Shown one piece after another: positions 13,279 to 26,400 of a stretch of DNA of 64,000 nucleotides. Position 1 is the first letter of the stretch. Every line of letters starts with the position of its first letter. Origin of the DNA: Adineta vaga (taxonomy: Eukaryota; Rotifera); assembly GCA_021613535.1 (NCBI GenBank), contig CP075497.1, forward strand, positions 2,852,001 through 2,916,000. Reading direction: 5' to 3'. The notes beneath the pieces are model-generated. The model saw only the letters and a list, made by a program, of their open reading frames with translations, had not been told where the DNA came from and searched no databases. A program made the translations under genes and the position numbers.

Positions 13279-14071
13279 TTTCTCATTCCAGAAACTTTTT
13301 GATTCGTTTGTCTAAGTAACATTTGAAAGCAAAGTAAACAATTCATTTCTAAACATCTCGCTCTTACCATTGTACTTTTGTTAAGGAATATGAACGTGTC
13401 AGAATCGTCTAATGTAGTTGAATGACGATGTAGTTCTATGGTCTAATGCGCAAAGATAGAGACTTTTCTGTGTGTCGCTCTCTCTCTTTTCCTCTTCTCG
13501 CTCTGGAATCTCTGCTCTATCTCTCAGAATAAATTATTTACTCGATGTGCAGAAATGGTAGAGACGTCGTTGTTAATTCCATTCTGTCCTGTTCGAACTC
13601 TGAATCGTTTCCACTTCGCACACAAACAACATAACATACGATCAGATAAGGAAATGCGAGTGTGTATATGTCTCGAATTTTATCTCTTTCCAGCAATCTC
13701 ATTTTTATCTCTTCAAATTAAATCGAGAAGACTGAAAATGAACGATGTCTATGCACTCGATTGAAGAACAAATCGTTTACATGACAACAACACTCTTATT
13801 GCTTCATTAAAGATGACGATAATTGAAAAAATAGATAGTCTAAAATATGACGAGAAACACAACGATTTACTAACAAGAAAAGACACCACACTTCATCATT
13901 CTCTCAAACAAATAGTGCATGTTTAATGCATTCAAAGATAGATATAAGTTTGTACAAATGTATGCCTATTAGAAACAGATAATGTTCCTTCGTTTTTTGT
14001 ACAATAGATCAACTGAAATAAGATTAATTTTATTCAATAAAATAATTATTTATTCGTTTTCTTAATAAATA
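13279..14071. other. Spacer between EF-hand gene and phosphodiesterase gene
   Basis: Upstream region of the EF-hand gene and 3' flank of the phosphodiesterase gene. It contains a pyrimidine-rich stretch (about 13470-13510) and no supported coding or RNA feature. The plus-strand frame at 13555-13764 shows no recognisable protein. Confidence 0.45.
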
Positions 14072-15859
14072 TTATAATAAACACTTGGAATAGATTTGAT
14101 AACAAATTGTTAATAGAATAAGAAAAAATGCAAAGAGAAGAATAATAATACGTTGATAAAGATTTCTATATTCTCTCATTTGTTCATTCATATGAACATT
14201 TATTTCTAATGAAGTATTTTGAATAATATTATCATAGAGAAGATTTTTATTTTTCAATATTCTTGTACATAAAATCAATTGATCGAAATTAAATAATGTT
14301 AATGCACATAATGTATGAAGTATTTTATGATTTGTTATGAAGTGTTTTTCACTATAATGTTTATTGAATAAAAATCGTTTTAAATAAAACGAATTTTCAC
14401 GTATTAAATGAACAAGATGAAATAAACTATCGGATGTGATTTCTTTTTTTTGACGATACCATGAAGAAAATCGATAGGATAATGACCAGACATCATTTTG
14501 TGTACGTTCAACTTGTAAAATATTTAAATTATACTGTTCATAATCAGTTAATACTAATTTTTGTCGATTGTAAGAATATTTACGAATCGATGGTTGAGTT
14601 AGATGACCAACTGGACTAATAGCTGGATGATTAAGAATACCCATAGTAATATTTCCTGAAGAATAAACACGAAACATATCATAATGACGATGACCTGTTA
14701 AACACATGATTATAATTGAAGAATATTGATTAATAATCGAGAGAAGTTTTTGTTCATAATTAAGATCATAAAATCTATATAATAAGTCTTCATTCATACC
14801 GAAAGGTAAATGTGTTAAGAGTAAGACACGATCTTTAAGTTTATAAGCATCCGACATTGTTCTATTGAACCATCTAAAGAAAGAATATCATTCTGTTTTC
14901 TACATAGAAATACATACTCGATTTGTTGTAAAATATCATTTGTATCGAAACTTTCTAGAAGATGTGGTTGAAACATTGCTGTATTTAGAACAACAAACCG
15001 TAATGTTATTTGATCGTTCTCTTGTAAAGTTCGATGACGTATTGAATAATAACCACCTACAATAATTCATCATCATTTATATACAATGAGTTTTCAATTG
15101 TTTTTTTTTCTCTTGATTGAATTACCTTGGAAAAATGTTTGACGAGCATCGATATCATGCAGTAACAAATGGAATTGTGTTTTGTTATAAAATTCGATGA
15201 AACGTGTTGTTCGATTTGAAGTTAAAACTATATCATGATTTCCTAAAAATCAATCAATTTTCGAATGAAACCTTCGGAATATACGTAAATAACTTTACCT
15301 AATACTGGAATAATTAATGTTTTTGGAAAGAATTGTCTCAATTGTTGAGAAAGATTTTGAAAGACAGGTATGATTGTATCTCCAGCTCGTAGTCGATGAC
15401 TTGTTGAATCTCTAAAGATATAAAACTAAGTCATTTTCAATTCAAAAAAAGAGATCCATATGTTCATACCCAAGCCAAATAAGAAAATCAATATTAGAAT
15501 CAATGTTTTTCGCTGCAGAAAATGCCGATGTTACTAATGCACGAGGTGTATCACAATCAAAATGTCCAAATTTTCGAATTATTTTTGTCATATTATTCAC
15601 TGAGACATTTCGACAATGAAATGCCGGATCACCATCATTTCGATAGTAAATATCGATATGAGCGTCAGTAAATACCCAAAAATGACCTTATAGGAAGTAT
15701 ACAATAGTAATCAAAATAAAATTATGTTTTCAATATACCTTCAAACGAATGTTCTTTATTTCGATTCTGTTTGGATCTGGCATAAAAAGTAATGCAAAAA
15801 ATGAAAATTATCCATATTAATAATGAATATCTTCTCAACCAGATATTCATAGTTGCCAT
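14072..15859 (-). CDS. Acid sphingomyelinase-like phosphodiesterase (SMPDL3-like)
   Basis: Six exons (15859-15739, 15686-15470, 15411-15299, 15242-15126, 15056-14918, 14873-14072) sum to 502 residues. It has the calcineurin-like metallophosphoesterase metal ligands of the ASM family: FTDAH (D48, H50), LGDS (D114), GNHD (about 150-153), THLPFG (H257) and GHRH (H297, H299). A hydrophobic N-terminal segment (LLIWIIFIFCITFY) serves as signal or anchor, and a second hydrophobic stretch (IIILLFAFFLILLTICY) lies at the extreme C-terminus, so it is probably membrane-held in the secretory or endolysosomal lumen. ASM relatives cleave phosphodiester bonds in sphingomyelin (ASM) or nucleotides and related substrates (SMPDL3A/B). 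It lacks a saposin domain, which favours SMPDL3 over ASM. The C-terminal anchor replaces the usual GPI or soluble end. Confidence 0.88.
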
Positions 15860-17127
15860 TATATTAACCGATCATTCTACGTATTGATCTCTGCTCCATA
15901 ATTATAGCTTTAATGATTTGTTAGGTATTTCGATCGATTCAGCTGAATGCTTATTCATACATCAACGACGTGGCAGAACCACATATGTTTTTCTTTTTTT
16001 TTTTTGTCAATGTAAAACCTTCGACATTGAAAGGAAAGGAACATATATGTACTGACAAATAGACTGCGATGTACTTTATTAAAACGTTTTGAGCAATATA
16101 AAAATTTGAAGAAAAAGAGGGCGGTATATCGTGGGAAGGCGAACAAATACATTGATAAAGCTATCGAAAATTCTATAGTATGAATGCAATTAACGATAAT
16201 TATTGTCATGTTAATTGGACATGAAACTTAAGTATCTGGAGAGGAGAAAGAATGAATCATTTTCGTATGTCTTGGTAATAGCCAAATTATAATTTCATAG
16301 TATTTCATTATTTGACAACACAACTAATTAAAACTTTGAAATACATTGAAAAGTATGTTGTATGTATCAATATTAAAAAATCAAAGTTATTCGGAAAGAT
16401 GTGCTTCGAAGATTGATAGTTCCGATCGGCTTGTTGACAAGTCATCCATACAATTAATAAGGAAGAATGTTAGTTTTATCGATTACTAGTTTTCCGGAGA
16501 TCAATTTCGATCCATAGATAATAAATGTCAATGACAACGAGAGAATGAATAGAGACGGAAGCATTTATTTTAGTAAAAGAATATACGGACAATATACTTT
16601 TAAAATAGATTAATTAGAACTATGTGTTTGAAATTCATCACTTACCATTATTATACGATGTTGTATTTTTTACCGATAAAGACGTTCTAATATCATCATT
16701 GTTATACATGATTCATCTTTCGTTTCAAGACATATTTAGTTAATATTCTTTTGAACACTCCTATCATCTTTTTATTAAAATATTCTTTCATACTTGACGC
16801 TTCTTGACAATTGTCATTCAACAACAAAACCTATACGATAATCCATATTTTCTTTTTCATTCAATGAATAATATTGCACTCATTCACTTACATGACATCA
16901 CATCTACCCATGTGTAACTACAATCAGTTATTTACATCAAAAATACACTATGACACATTGACAGTTAGCAATACTAGTGTGAATAATTTCCCATTTATCA
17001 ACATCGAAATTTTGTTGTTCATCTCTGTTCGAACTAAATTATTCATTCAATATTGATCACCAACACTGCCCACATGATATGTGGGAGAATCTTTCCACTT
17101 TCTCACCTCGCCATTGAGACTATCCCC
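15860..17127. other. Intergenic region between divergent genes
   Basis: About 1.3 kb between the phosphodiesterase start (minus) and the microprotein promoter (plus). AT-rich; the short frames at 15955-16209 and 16874-17244 show no family signature. I see no RNA gene. Confidence 0.4.
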
Positions 17128-17133
17128 TATAAA
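17128..17133 (+). promoter_or_regulatory. TATA box of calcium-binding microprotein gene
   Basis: TATAAA about 90 bp before the ATG. The paralogous gene at 43189 has TATATAAA at nearly the same distance (43098-43105). Two strong TATA boxes at equal spacing suggest high-level expression from a retained core promoter. Confidence 0.55.
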
Positions 17134-17218
17134 TGCAGAACATCCACTCGAAAATTAGTTATTCTCAACTCATTTTTACATATTCGACTATTCTCAATCA
17201 ACAAATCAACAAACGAAA

Positions 17219-17569
17219 ATGTCTGCTTTCGATGGAAATCGTGATGGTTATCTCAGTGCTAATGAAATAGCTGATGCTAACGAAGTTCGTTTTGCTGATG
17301 GCAACAGAGATGGTGTTCTCAACTTGAATGAATTTGCTCGTGTTGAAAGTAAGCATTGATTCTATAGCATCGGATCTTTTCTCATGTATTCTTTCTTTTC
17401 AATGAGTAGATCCAGCTAAATTTGCAATGTATGACACAAATCGTGATGGATTAGTTGATACACCTGAATATGCACGAGGTGAACTCAACACTGAACATCG
17501 ATGTAAGTTATGAGAGAGGTGAAATTTGTAATATGTTTATCTATTTGTTATATTATAGATGGTTTTTAA
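17219..17569 (+). CDS. Three-loop (dockerin-like) EF-hand calcium-binding microprotein, copy 1
   Basis: Three exons (17219-17348, 17410-17502, 17559-17569) encode 77 residues starting MSAFDGNRDG and ending YGF. Three perfect 12-residue EF loops occur: DGNRDGYLSANE (residue 5), DGNRDGVLNLNE (27) and DTNRDGLVDTPE (52). Loop spacing is 22-25 residues, much tighter than the roughly 36 of paired EF-hands, leaving one short helix per loop as in dockerin-type half EF-hands. There is no signal peptide or membrane segment, so it is probably cytosolic. The last exon is only 11 nt including the stop. A paralogue with identical intron positions lies at 43189-43524. The function is unknown; calcium binding is inferred from the loops. 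Confidence 0.85.
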
Positions 17570-18368
17570 ATCTTAATCAATCTTTCATGCGATCATTGAT
17601 CAAATCTTCAATGACTATAAAACATATACATTCTACTTTTTTTTTGTATTGTGATCTGTGATGTACTGTAAACTATGTCTCATTAATAATAATCATATCC
17701 AATCTTGAAGTAATGCTTTAGTTGAAACGCAAGATATTAGCTATGAGAGTGTGCGTGTGTGACAAGATTTTTTCTTTTATTATTTGGAAAAATCTGGTGA
17801 ACAAGAAATAATAGTTGAGTCATACATAGATTTACAACAATCACAGAGGCAACAGTTATATTCAGTGCAAGAAACGAAGACGTTTAGAAATAAAAGTCAT
17901 GAGATCAGTCACATAATGTTAAGTGGTTCTCAAACATCGTGATCACAATGCCCTAGTAAGTAATAGATCAACGATGTCTATATATATATATATATACCTG
18001 GAATGTGTAATAATTCTATTTAAATTCATCTTCTATTTTTACTTGATACAAACCATATTTGACATTATTTTAATAACAAATACTTAGCAGAAGACTATTT
18101 CTACTAAGTGCATTAATTTTTCATAATGAACTATTCAAAAGTTGTATGTTTGCACTCTTTGACCCGTCCATACGCAGCCTCCTGTCATATAACAGATGAC
18201 TTATAAAATATTCCCAGGTATTTTATCCCTTTCGAGCAAATTATAAAGTAAAAGAAAGTGATTTACATCAATCATCTGTTTTTCATTAATCACATGTTTC
18301 GATAATTGACTTCGCAAACAGATTTTTGTCATTTACGATTCAAGTTAGTTAAGATATAAAACTAATAA
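17570..18368. other. Spacer with short AT microsatellite
   Basis: Spacer between the microprotein gene and the intronless GPCR. It contains an (AT)n run near 17980-17996 and no supported gene. Confidence 0.5.
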
Positions 18369-19292
18369 ATGATTGTAAATATAACAGATATTAACTTATC
18401 AAATTCGATTCATATTTTTAGTACTTTTATTCTTTTTATTTCGACAACTACGATATCTTTTCTTCTTACAAGTATACTTTTAATTCTAATAATTTCAACG
18501 AAAATATTATACACACCAACTAATTTACTAATCGGTTACACATGTACAACGACAATATTCTATTTAATCATATCAATTATGAAAATTTCTCATTTATTAC
18601 ATGAATTTCAATTAACTGACTATCGATGTATAATTCAGATTTATCTCTCGCATACTTCTTTCAATCTAATGATCTATTCATATGTTATTCAAGCAATATC
18701 TCATTTATTTCCTAAACACAACTATTTATCAAATTATAAATGTTATTTTCTTCTTATTTTCTCTCAAATTGCGTTTTCCTTTTCAACTCCATTATCACTT
18801 CTCATTATACACGATATTGAATTTCTTTCATTTAAAATGTGTGCTATTTCACCAAAACATGTTCTCCATGCAATCTATCTTCATATCGTATCATATTTTA
18901 TTCCATTTATTGTAATTATTCTGATCTATATCATAATTCTTCGACAAAGTATTCAATCATCATCGAAACTCTCACATTTACATCGACAAAGCAAACGTAA
19001 TACTAATTTCGTTCGAAATATTCTCATTATTTGTATTCTATTTCTTCTTTCTCAACTACCTGGTACTATTCTAATTAAACTATCCGATGAATATCTATCG
19101 AATTGCAAAGTTTTGTACATGTTTGCTGTTGTAGCAACATTGCTGTCGACATGTTTTGAAAAGGTTTTAGTCATTATTTGTCATCCAGATATTCGAATCG
19201 AATTTCAAAAACAATGGAAAAGATTATATCAGTTTCTCCGATTACATTCTAATCGTATCGAACCATTGACATTGTCAAATATCAATGTCTAA
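18369..19292 (+). CDS. Intronless rhodopsin-like orphan GPCR
   Basis: A single uninterrupted frame of 307 residues starting at ATG, with seven hydrophobic segments at roughly residues 18-44, 50-75, 92-114, 134-156, 182-205, 225-250 and 258-280. An N-terminal NIT sequon precedes TM1. The DRY position is replaced by QAISH after TM3, and TM7 lacks NPxxY, having CFEKVLVIICHPDIR instead. This divergent, single-exon design is common in lineage-expanded rotifer orphan receptors, and contrasts with the intron-rich GPCR at 2248-3758. The tail keeps basic residues after TM7. Ligand and coupling are unknown. A retrocopy origin is possible but cannot be tested from this window. Confidence 0.75.
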   Translation: MIVNITDINLSNSIHIFSTFILFISTTTISFLLTSILLILIISTKILYTPTNLLIGYTCTTTIFYLIISIMKISHLLHEFQLTDYRCIIQIYLSHTSFNLMIYSYVIQAISHLFPKHNYLSNYKCYFLLIFSQIAFSFSTPLSLLIIHDIEFLSFKMCAISPKHVLHAIYLHIVSYFIPFIVIILIYIIILRQSIQSSSKLSHLHRQSKRNTNFVRNILIICILFLLSQLPGTILIKLSDEYLSNCKVLYMFAVVATLLSTCFEKVLVIICHPDIRIEFQKQWKRLYQFLRLHSNRIEPLTLSNINV

Positions 19293-20492
19293 ATAAAAAG
19301 TATAATGACCAACTCTAAGATCTTCATTTTATATAAATATCAATCATTTTTGCAATGATGTGAAAACGACATAGATGAGAAATATTGTCTAGACAACACT
19401 TGAGAATATATAACTTTGATGTTTTTAGTCTTTGTCATGCATAATTACCAAAGAAGAATTTTTACGTTTAGAAACAGTTTCATGTTTTTCTATTAAAAAT
19501 ATCATGATTATACAGGAGATCAATGTCGTCATTCGATTATTGTTGTTGTAAGCAAAAGTGACACGTTCACTTCAGGTAATCCATCGGATCATATCATTAA
19601 TCTTTGTCTGAATGTTTGATATTTTATTTCAATTTCATCAACTTTATTTGGTAAAAGAAGAAAAAAAAGAACGATGACAGCGCGAATTTCGACAAAATTT
19701 ATGATAAAACTGAGAAAAGGAATTTTGGGAGGATCAGTCAGTCAGTCAGCAGTATCCCTCACTAATAACAGACAAATGAAAAGAAAGAAAGTGAAAGCAA
19801 GCAGCCAAATTGAAACAGTAAACACAAAAGAGAGAAATTGAAACTATTCAGCCACAAGGATAAGATAATAAAAATCATTGTATTAAACTACTAAAGAAAT
19901 AGAGACAAAAAAAGAAGAAGAGAACAAGCATATTGAAAAAAGTGAAAAAAAGACGAGACAAGAAAAGAAAAAAGATAAAAGAATGGATTGTTTTTTTTTT
20001 GTTAAATATTCTTATTTGTGTTTTTTTATATGTTGATTATCATTGTCATAGAAAACAATTTCATCCTTATTTACAAAAGACAAAAGATAAAAATGAATCT
20101 TCTCTATGAATGAAGACTTTTTTGAAAGAAAAGAAAAAAAAGAACGTTTAAATCAATCGGATGAAACTTTCTTCGATAATCATTTGCCCTTCTTCATTTG
20201 TTTCTCTTGTCAATTTATTCCTAAAAGAAAAGTACAAAAAAGTTCATTTTATGTATAAATATTCAAATCAATGTGACGATAGAAGAAAACAAAGACAGAC
20301 ATTCAAAGCAAAGACTTTTCCCACTCATTGAACAAAACAAATTATCGTCAAAATAAAAGTCCCTCAAGATGAAAAGCTCACTTACAATGACACCAATCGA
20401 CGTCGCTAAAGAAATAACGATTAGGATGTGGAAAATATTCATCTCTGACGAAGGTAAATGACATATCTATTCCCTATGAGTAGAAAGACTTA
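19293..20492. other. Region between GPCR and intermediate-filament gene, with exon-like fragments
   Basis: Mostly A-rich. On the minus strand two exon-like pieces follow the filament stop: 20453-20382 (contains MSFTFVRDEY, ends in a GTAAG donor) and 20220-20150 (after TTTTAG; contains NKLTRETNEEGQMIIEE and then TAA). They could be alternative 3' exons of the filament gene, but the phases do not join cleanly to the main model. A (GTCA)n run lies at about 19736-19750. Confidence 0.35.
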
Positions 20493-23400
20493 CTAAGGTA
20501 AATTACGTGATGATTCCGAACCGAAGACAATTTTTTGTGAATGTGAAGCTTTTTCTTCTCCTTGTTCATTAAATAATTTCGTTTCACATTCAGTACCCAT
20601 ACCCCATGAATCAAGTTTATCATTAACAACTTGAGATGGTGGTCGATGATGTGCATTTTGTGCACTTCGAGCATAAATTTTCAATTCACTTCCATGTTTC
20701 ATTACTAAACCATACGGAATTGTATAGGCAATTTCTGGTGATCCTTCAACCCGTCGTTTTAATGTCCAATTTGACACATCAACATCTTTATCACCTGAAC
20801 TATTTTCAAGTGTTATACATTTACCATCAGGTGCACAGTCTTCTGCAAGAGAAAAATAATCAATATCAATCAGGATAGAAAGATCATTCGTTTTGCAGAG
20901 GCGGATGAATATTTCTGTCTAGTTTTCTCTATCTTTAGAAATAGAAATCGTATACGTACTGATAGCAATAGGACCTTTTTTAATTTTCTTATTAAAAACT
21001 TTGCCAAGTTCACTACCAAATGACGGTGGTGCTGGTTCAACTGGTAAAATTTGTTCAACTGGTTGTTCTGAAAGTCGTTTTGTTTCACTATCTAATAATC
21101 GTCTATAAACATTGATTTCTGATTCCAATGTAATATTGCTAAAGAGAAACAAATCATTCATATCTACTGTCGATTTATTTTCTTTAAATATTACCTTCGT
21201 AAAATAGTATCGATTTCTCCAGTTAGTTGTTGAATACGTTCTTGTGAAAGTGCTAAATCTTTATTAATAGCATCATGTGCATCATTACGTTGATCACGTA
21301 CATAAGTAAATTCTTCTTCTAATTTCGCTAAACGATCTTGTAAATCTTTGTATTTATCTTTTTCACTCGCTAATAATTTTTGTGAATCATTTAATTCAAA
21401 TTTTGCTGCTTTAATTTGTTCAGTCATTTTCAATAATTCATCTTGTCGTGATTGTAATGGAACGAGTTTCTTTGCATCATTTTGAATTTCTTGAATTTTA
21501 ACATTATAATAATCTTCCATTTCTTTACGTTGGGCACTATGTAAAGTTTCGAAATCACGACGAATATCACGTATAGCTTTTTCTAATTCTTGTCGATAGA
21601 ATAATTGTGTATCAATACCATTCGTAGGTTTTAATTGTTCAAATTCACTAATTAAATGTGCATGAACATCATTGAGAAAAGGTATTTCTTCTCGAAGTGT
21701 TTGAACTTGAAGATCTAATTTAATTCGATCAATTGTTGTTCGATAGGATTGTTCATTAAGTTGATCGATTTCTGTTAAATAATCTTCACGTTGTTTAAGT
21801 AAATGTTTCAATTGATCTTCGACTTGTTTATAAGATTTTTGTAAAGCAGATAATTCTGCACATGAATGTTCATATTCTAATTTTAATTGTTCACGCTTTT
21901 CTTCTTGACGATCATTCCAAGCGGTTTCATCATTAATTAATGAACGATAATTATCAATTGTATAATGTGAACGACGTAAACGTGTTTGTAAATCTGCTTC
22001 ATCCATCATACTTCCATTCACTTCTTGACGAAGACTATCAAGTGGAGTGGAATATTGCGAAATTATTGTTTGAGATGCTGAACCCCATGATTTCGTTACA
22101 TCTTCTAATTGACCGGTTAATTTAGCATTTTTATTTTCAAGAACTTTAACACGATCGAGATAACCTGAAGAAGAAGAAACATATGGAATCATTTATTGTA
22201 TTAGAAAATAATTTACCTCGAAATCGATCATTTAATTGTGATAATTCTTCTTTTTCACGTTGATGTTGAAAACGTAAATTATCCGTTACTTGGGCATTTG
22301 TTGATTGAGTTGATAGTAATGAATAAGACGATGAATTTATACCTGTATCATTTTGTCCATGTTGATGACTACCAAATGATCTTGGTGATGAACCACGATT
22401 AATGGATCGATTACGTGTACCAGATTCTATGGAGACTGAACGTGCCGATGTGATCACCGAATTATCAACACCGGAAGACATTGGACTATGTATATTGTCT
22501 GTATTCAATGATGATGCAGGAGTACTTGTATTATTAATCAATGGAGGATGAAGCGACAGTGGAATTGAATTTGTTATTGATGAATTCTCAGGAACTGTAT
22601 TTATTAATGTATCACTTTGAGATACTGCAGTTACTGATGATGATGATGTTGGCTAAAATGATATGATAAAAGTAAATTATAGAGACATGTTTCTTTATAC
22701 GTATGAGTTGAATAAAGAAATCTTGTTGAAAAAGAAAAGAAATATGATGATGATGACCAGACGTGTGACGCCTCAAAAATTGCGTCTTCATCGTTTATAC
22801 ATGAACAAAAACACATGTTCAAAACGATAATAGACTTCTAATTGATATTTTTTTACGTGTATACACATAAACGAATGAGAAGAAAGAACAATTAAAGTAT
22901 AAATCTCTTCGTTATGACTTGAATAATCTGTCATAGATATATATATATGTATATGCATATATGCAAGAATAATGTATGACAGCGAGGGAAAGAGAGAGAG
23001 AAAAAAAGATGTGAAAATGAGAAAATGACAAAAGCCACTGGTGAATATTAATGTATATATGGCACCAGCAAAAGGAATAAACTAGGGAGAAAATGACAAA
23101 TAGGAGAGAATGAGCATAAAAAACCACAGAAAAAGAAATTGACACCTGAGCACATAGAATATCATCTTTGATCCCTAATTCAATATCAACCTACGCTATT
23201 CCAATAACAACAACAGCAAGAATATCAACAGAGAAAAAAAATAGAAGGATTCGAATGTTAAACATTGTTTTGTTTCTTCTTCTTTTTCTCATTACATCTG
23301 ATTGGCATCATCTTGGCTTAGTTTTTTCTTCTTATCTCGATAATTATCAGGATCGTTGTCTCTGATTTTTTCTCTCTTCAATCGATCGATCGCGATGTCT

Positions 23401-26400
23401 ATTCCTATCTGTCTAATTATTTGACATCCTACATCTATCAAACAAAGCCTCGAGCACAGGTGATTTGCTTTGCATCTTAATGGACAAAGACCTTTGCACT
23501 ATTTTCCTATTTCACAAACATACACATACATATGGAAATAATAATGATGATACTAATCGACAATTATGAATCAAATCAGTAGCTTACAAGTACCTAATAA
23601 CACGAAATGTTAGACATACACTCGTTACTAATACCATATGAGTAATCAATATAAAGTTTTCTCTCTTTCTACACGGAAGAATATCCATACAAGAGAAGAG
23701 AAAGTTAAATACACCGAACATGCTTCGAAGTGACGATAGCGAGTAAAAAAACGAAAGGATTATCATTAGACGTCGCTTCTGTTAAGCTTGCATGCAAATA
23801 ATTGTATGTAGGGACGATTCAACGTGAAAAAAACGAAAGATTGAAAGTTGAAACCGTTATTCCTTTCATTTTTCTTCCCATTTTCTTCACATATACTTCC
23901 AAAAAACGTAAAATAGGAACAACAAGGTTAAAAAATTAATCTTCGACGTGTTTCGATACATGATATGGCATTTTTGTTTTAATCAAAACAGCTGATATAT
24001 TTACAACAAGACGAAAAAAGACTTTCATTGCATTCATCTGGTAGATATGTTGTTTTTCTTCTTTCAATGTTGATCATTCAACTACAGAGTATACAAGAAA
24101 AATCATATCAATATCAATCTTGTCTGTCGTTATTTTTTTGCTAATTTTCTTGTATATTAGATGTCAAATATGTCGACAATCGTTCTTTCCTCATATCCAA
24201 GAAAAAAAACTGCCAACATAAAGATGAGATGATTGTTATTGTGCGATTTGATTTCAATCAACAATTGAAACACAAAGGAATTCTTCCGATTTTTTTTCTT
24301 CTTCTTCTTCTTCTCCTCACATCTACAATCAACTTATACAGCAAAGAGTTACTATGTTCATGATCGTCACACTATTTATTCTCATTTTCAAGGACACATT
24401 CCATAAAAAAATGACAGAGGTTATCAAAATAACTAACTCGATTTTGATCTTTTGATAGAAGATCGTTAACTGAATATTTATCAAGATTTCTTTACTGATT
24501 ATACGATTAGATCGATAGGAATTTATGAAATAATCATCGAAAACAGAAGAAAAAACAGTGCACTACCTGAATATTTTTTGAAAAGAATGATACGTTGTTC
24601 GATTCATTTGGGATCAAGTAAATGAGTGAGATCTATTTGATTTAGTGTTATATAGATGTAGGTATGTTCATTTTTTTTGTCGAACAGGAGATGATCCTTA
24701 TAAAAACACACATCTATTCATCCGCCCACCATTTTATGCACTCTTGATCTCTCTTATTCATTAAAGTTGGTCATTTTGATCCTCTTATACTTATGTCTAT
24801 GTTTTTGTAAGAGAATGTTACGAAACTTAATGTAGATATTAAAGAACAAATCGAGAAAAAAAAGATTTTAAGTAGACGTTAAGTTAATTTTTAAGAAGAA
24901 ACTTTTAAATTAGTTTGCTCACCTTCTTCCCACTTGTCTTTGAATCGACGTCGTTCGTATCCTAATTGAAACTCGACAAACTTTTAACAGTCTCGTTGTC
25001 GCTTTCTACTCTCTTGTTTATTTTCTTTACAACACACCGTCAAGGTGAAATCTTGTTACATACACTATTGTTTTATATCATACATACTTCCTCTATGTCA
25101 ATAAGAGAAATAGAGAGCGAGAGAGAGAGAGAGAGAGGAGAAGAAGAAGAAGAGAAGACAACTGAGGTTTTTGATAGTAAAAAAATACCCACAAAACCAC
25201 GATATATAGATAAACAGAAAAATGTCAGTTAACTTTTTTCTTTGTGTTATTTATAAACGAAAAAATTTACCTTTGTTTTGTATCTTCAAATCTGTATTTA
25301 TATTCTTCAGTCAAAGATTAATACTTTCAATTTCCTTTTTCTCTATATCGAAATATATCCCATGAACTTTCTTTTATTCTACGAAATCTTCTTTGTGTTT
25401 GTTCAGATGTGTCAAAAATCAAAGACAAATATCAAGTCTTTTTAAAAAAAAAGAAAAAAAAGATTATCTTGTATTATGTAGATATGTACAAAAGTTTCCA
25501 AAAGAGAAAAAAGATTATCTTGTATTATGTAGATATGTACAAAAGTTTCCAAAAGAGAAAAGACGATCACTTGTATACGCTTAGACTTTACTTGAAGCGT
25601 AGACATGTCTCATTAAATAGTAGAGGAAGTTTGTGCACCTGCCAGAAATATTTGTAGTCATAAGTAAATATTTCTTTCTGTTCTTGTTCTATTTCTATTA
25701 ATAATAGTAACAAGCTCGATCATGGATCAAAACTGTGAGTTAATTACACAAAACAGAACGTGTGTAAAAGAGAACGATATCAGTTTTAACAAGGTCGTTC
25801 AAAAAATCAACTATGATTTTTCTTTTTACTAGACTCGTCATCGACAATGATGGCGCATTTGTCTCGATACAGCTCGAGTTTCAAAAAGTATCCATAGAAG
25901 AAGAAGAAGAATACATCATTCTATGCGGCTTTTGCCTAGGTATAATATAATATGTCATCAATGTATTTAACGTATGACCTTCTTTCATTTTTTCCCTTAG
26001 TTACTCATCCCGAAATGATCAGTATCATTGTTTCATATAAATGGTCTCTCTTTAATTTAACATTGACCTTCAAACAAGCAGCTCATCATTCTCATTCATA
26101 TGTATCTTGAACCATATCCTATGATATCGGTCACTATCATTAATGTGCTTCAATAACTAATCAGTCAAGAGTGACATTTTAATCACACTTATTGAAGAAA
26201 AATGAAATCTTGACATATTAAATATCAATTGAATTTCTTTAAGAAGATTTTTTTTTCTTTTCAAAAAAGAATATTTTGTCATTTGGATACATTCGCTTAT
26301 CTTTTAACGCTTTCTTGTCCTCTATATTCCTATCTTTTTATCATTTAAAAAGACACAATAATTTCTTCTTCTTTTTTTTACTATTTACTATTGAATATTT

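Noticed and set aside
25393-25657. Two overlapping plus-strand frames with a repeated peptide
   Set aside because: They arise from the 51-bp tandem duplication in an intron; 51 is a multiple of three so the frame repeats. No domain or splice context.
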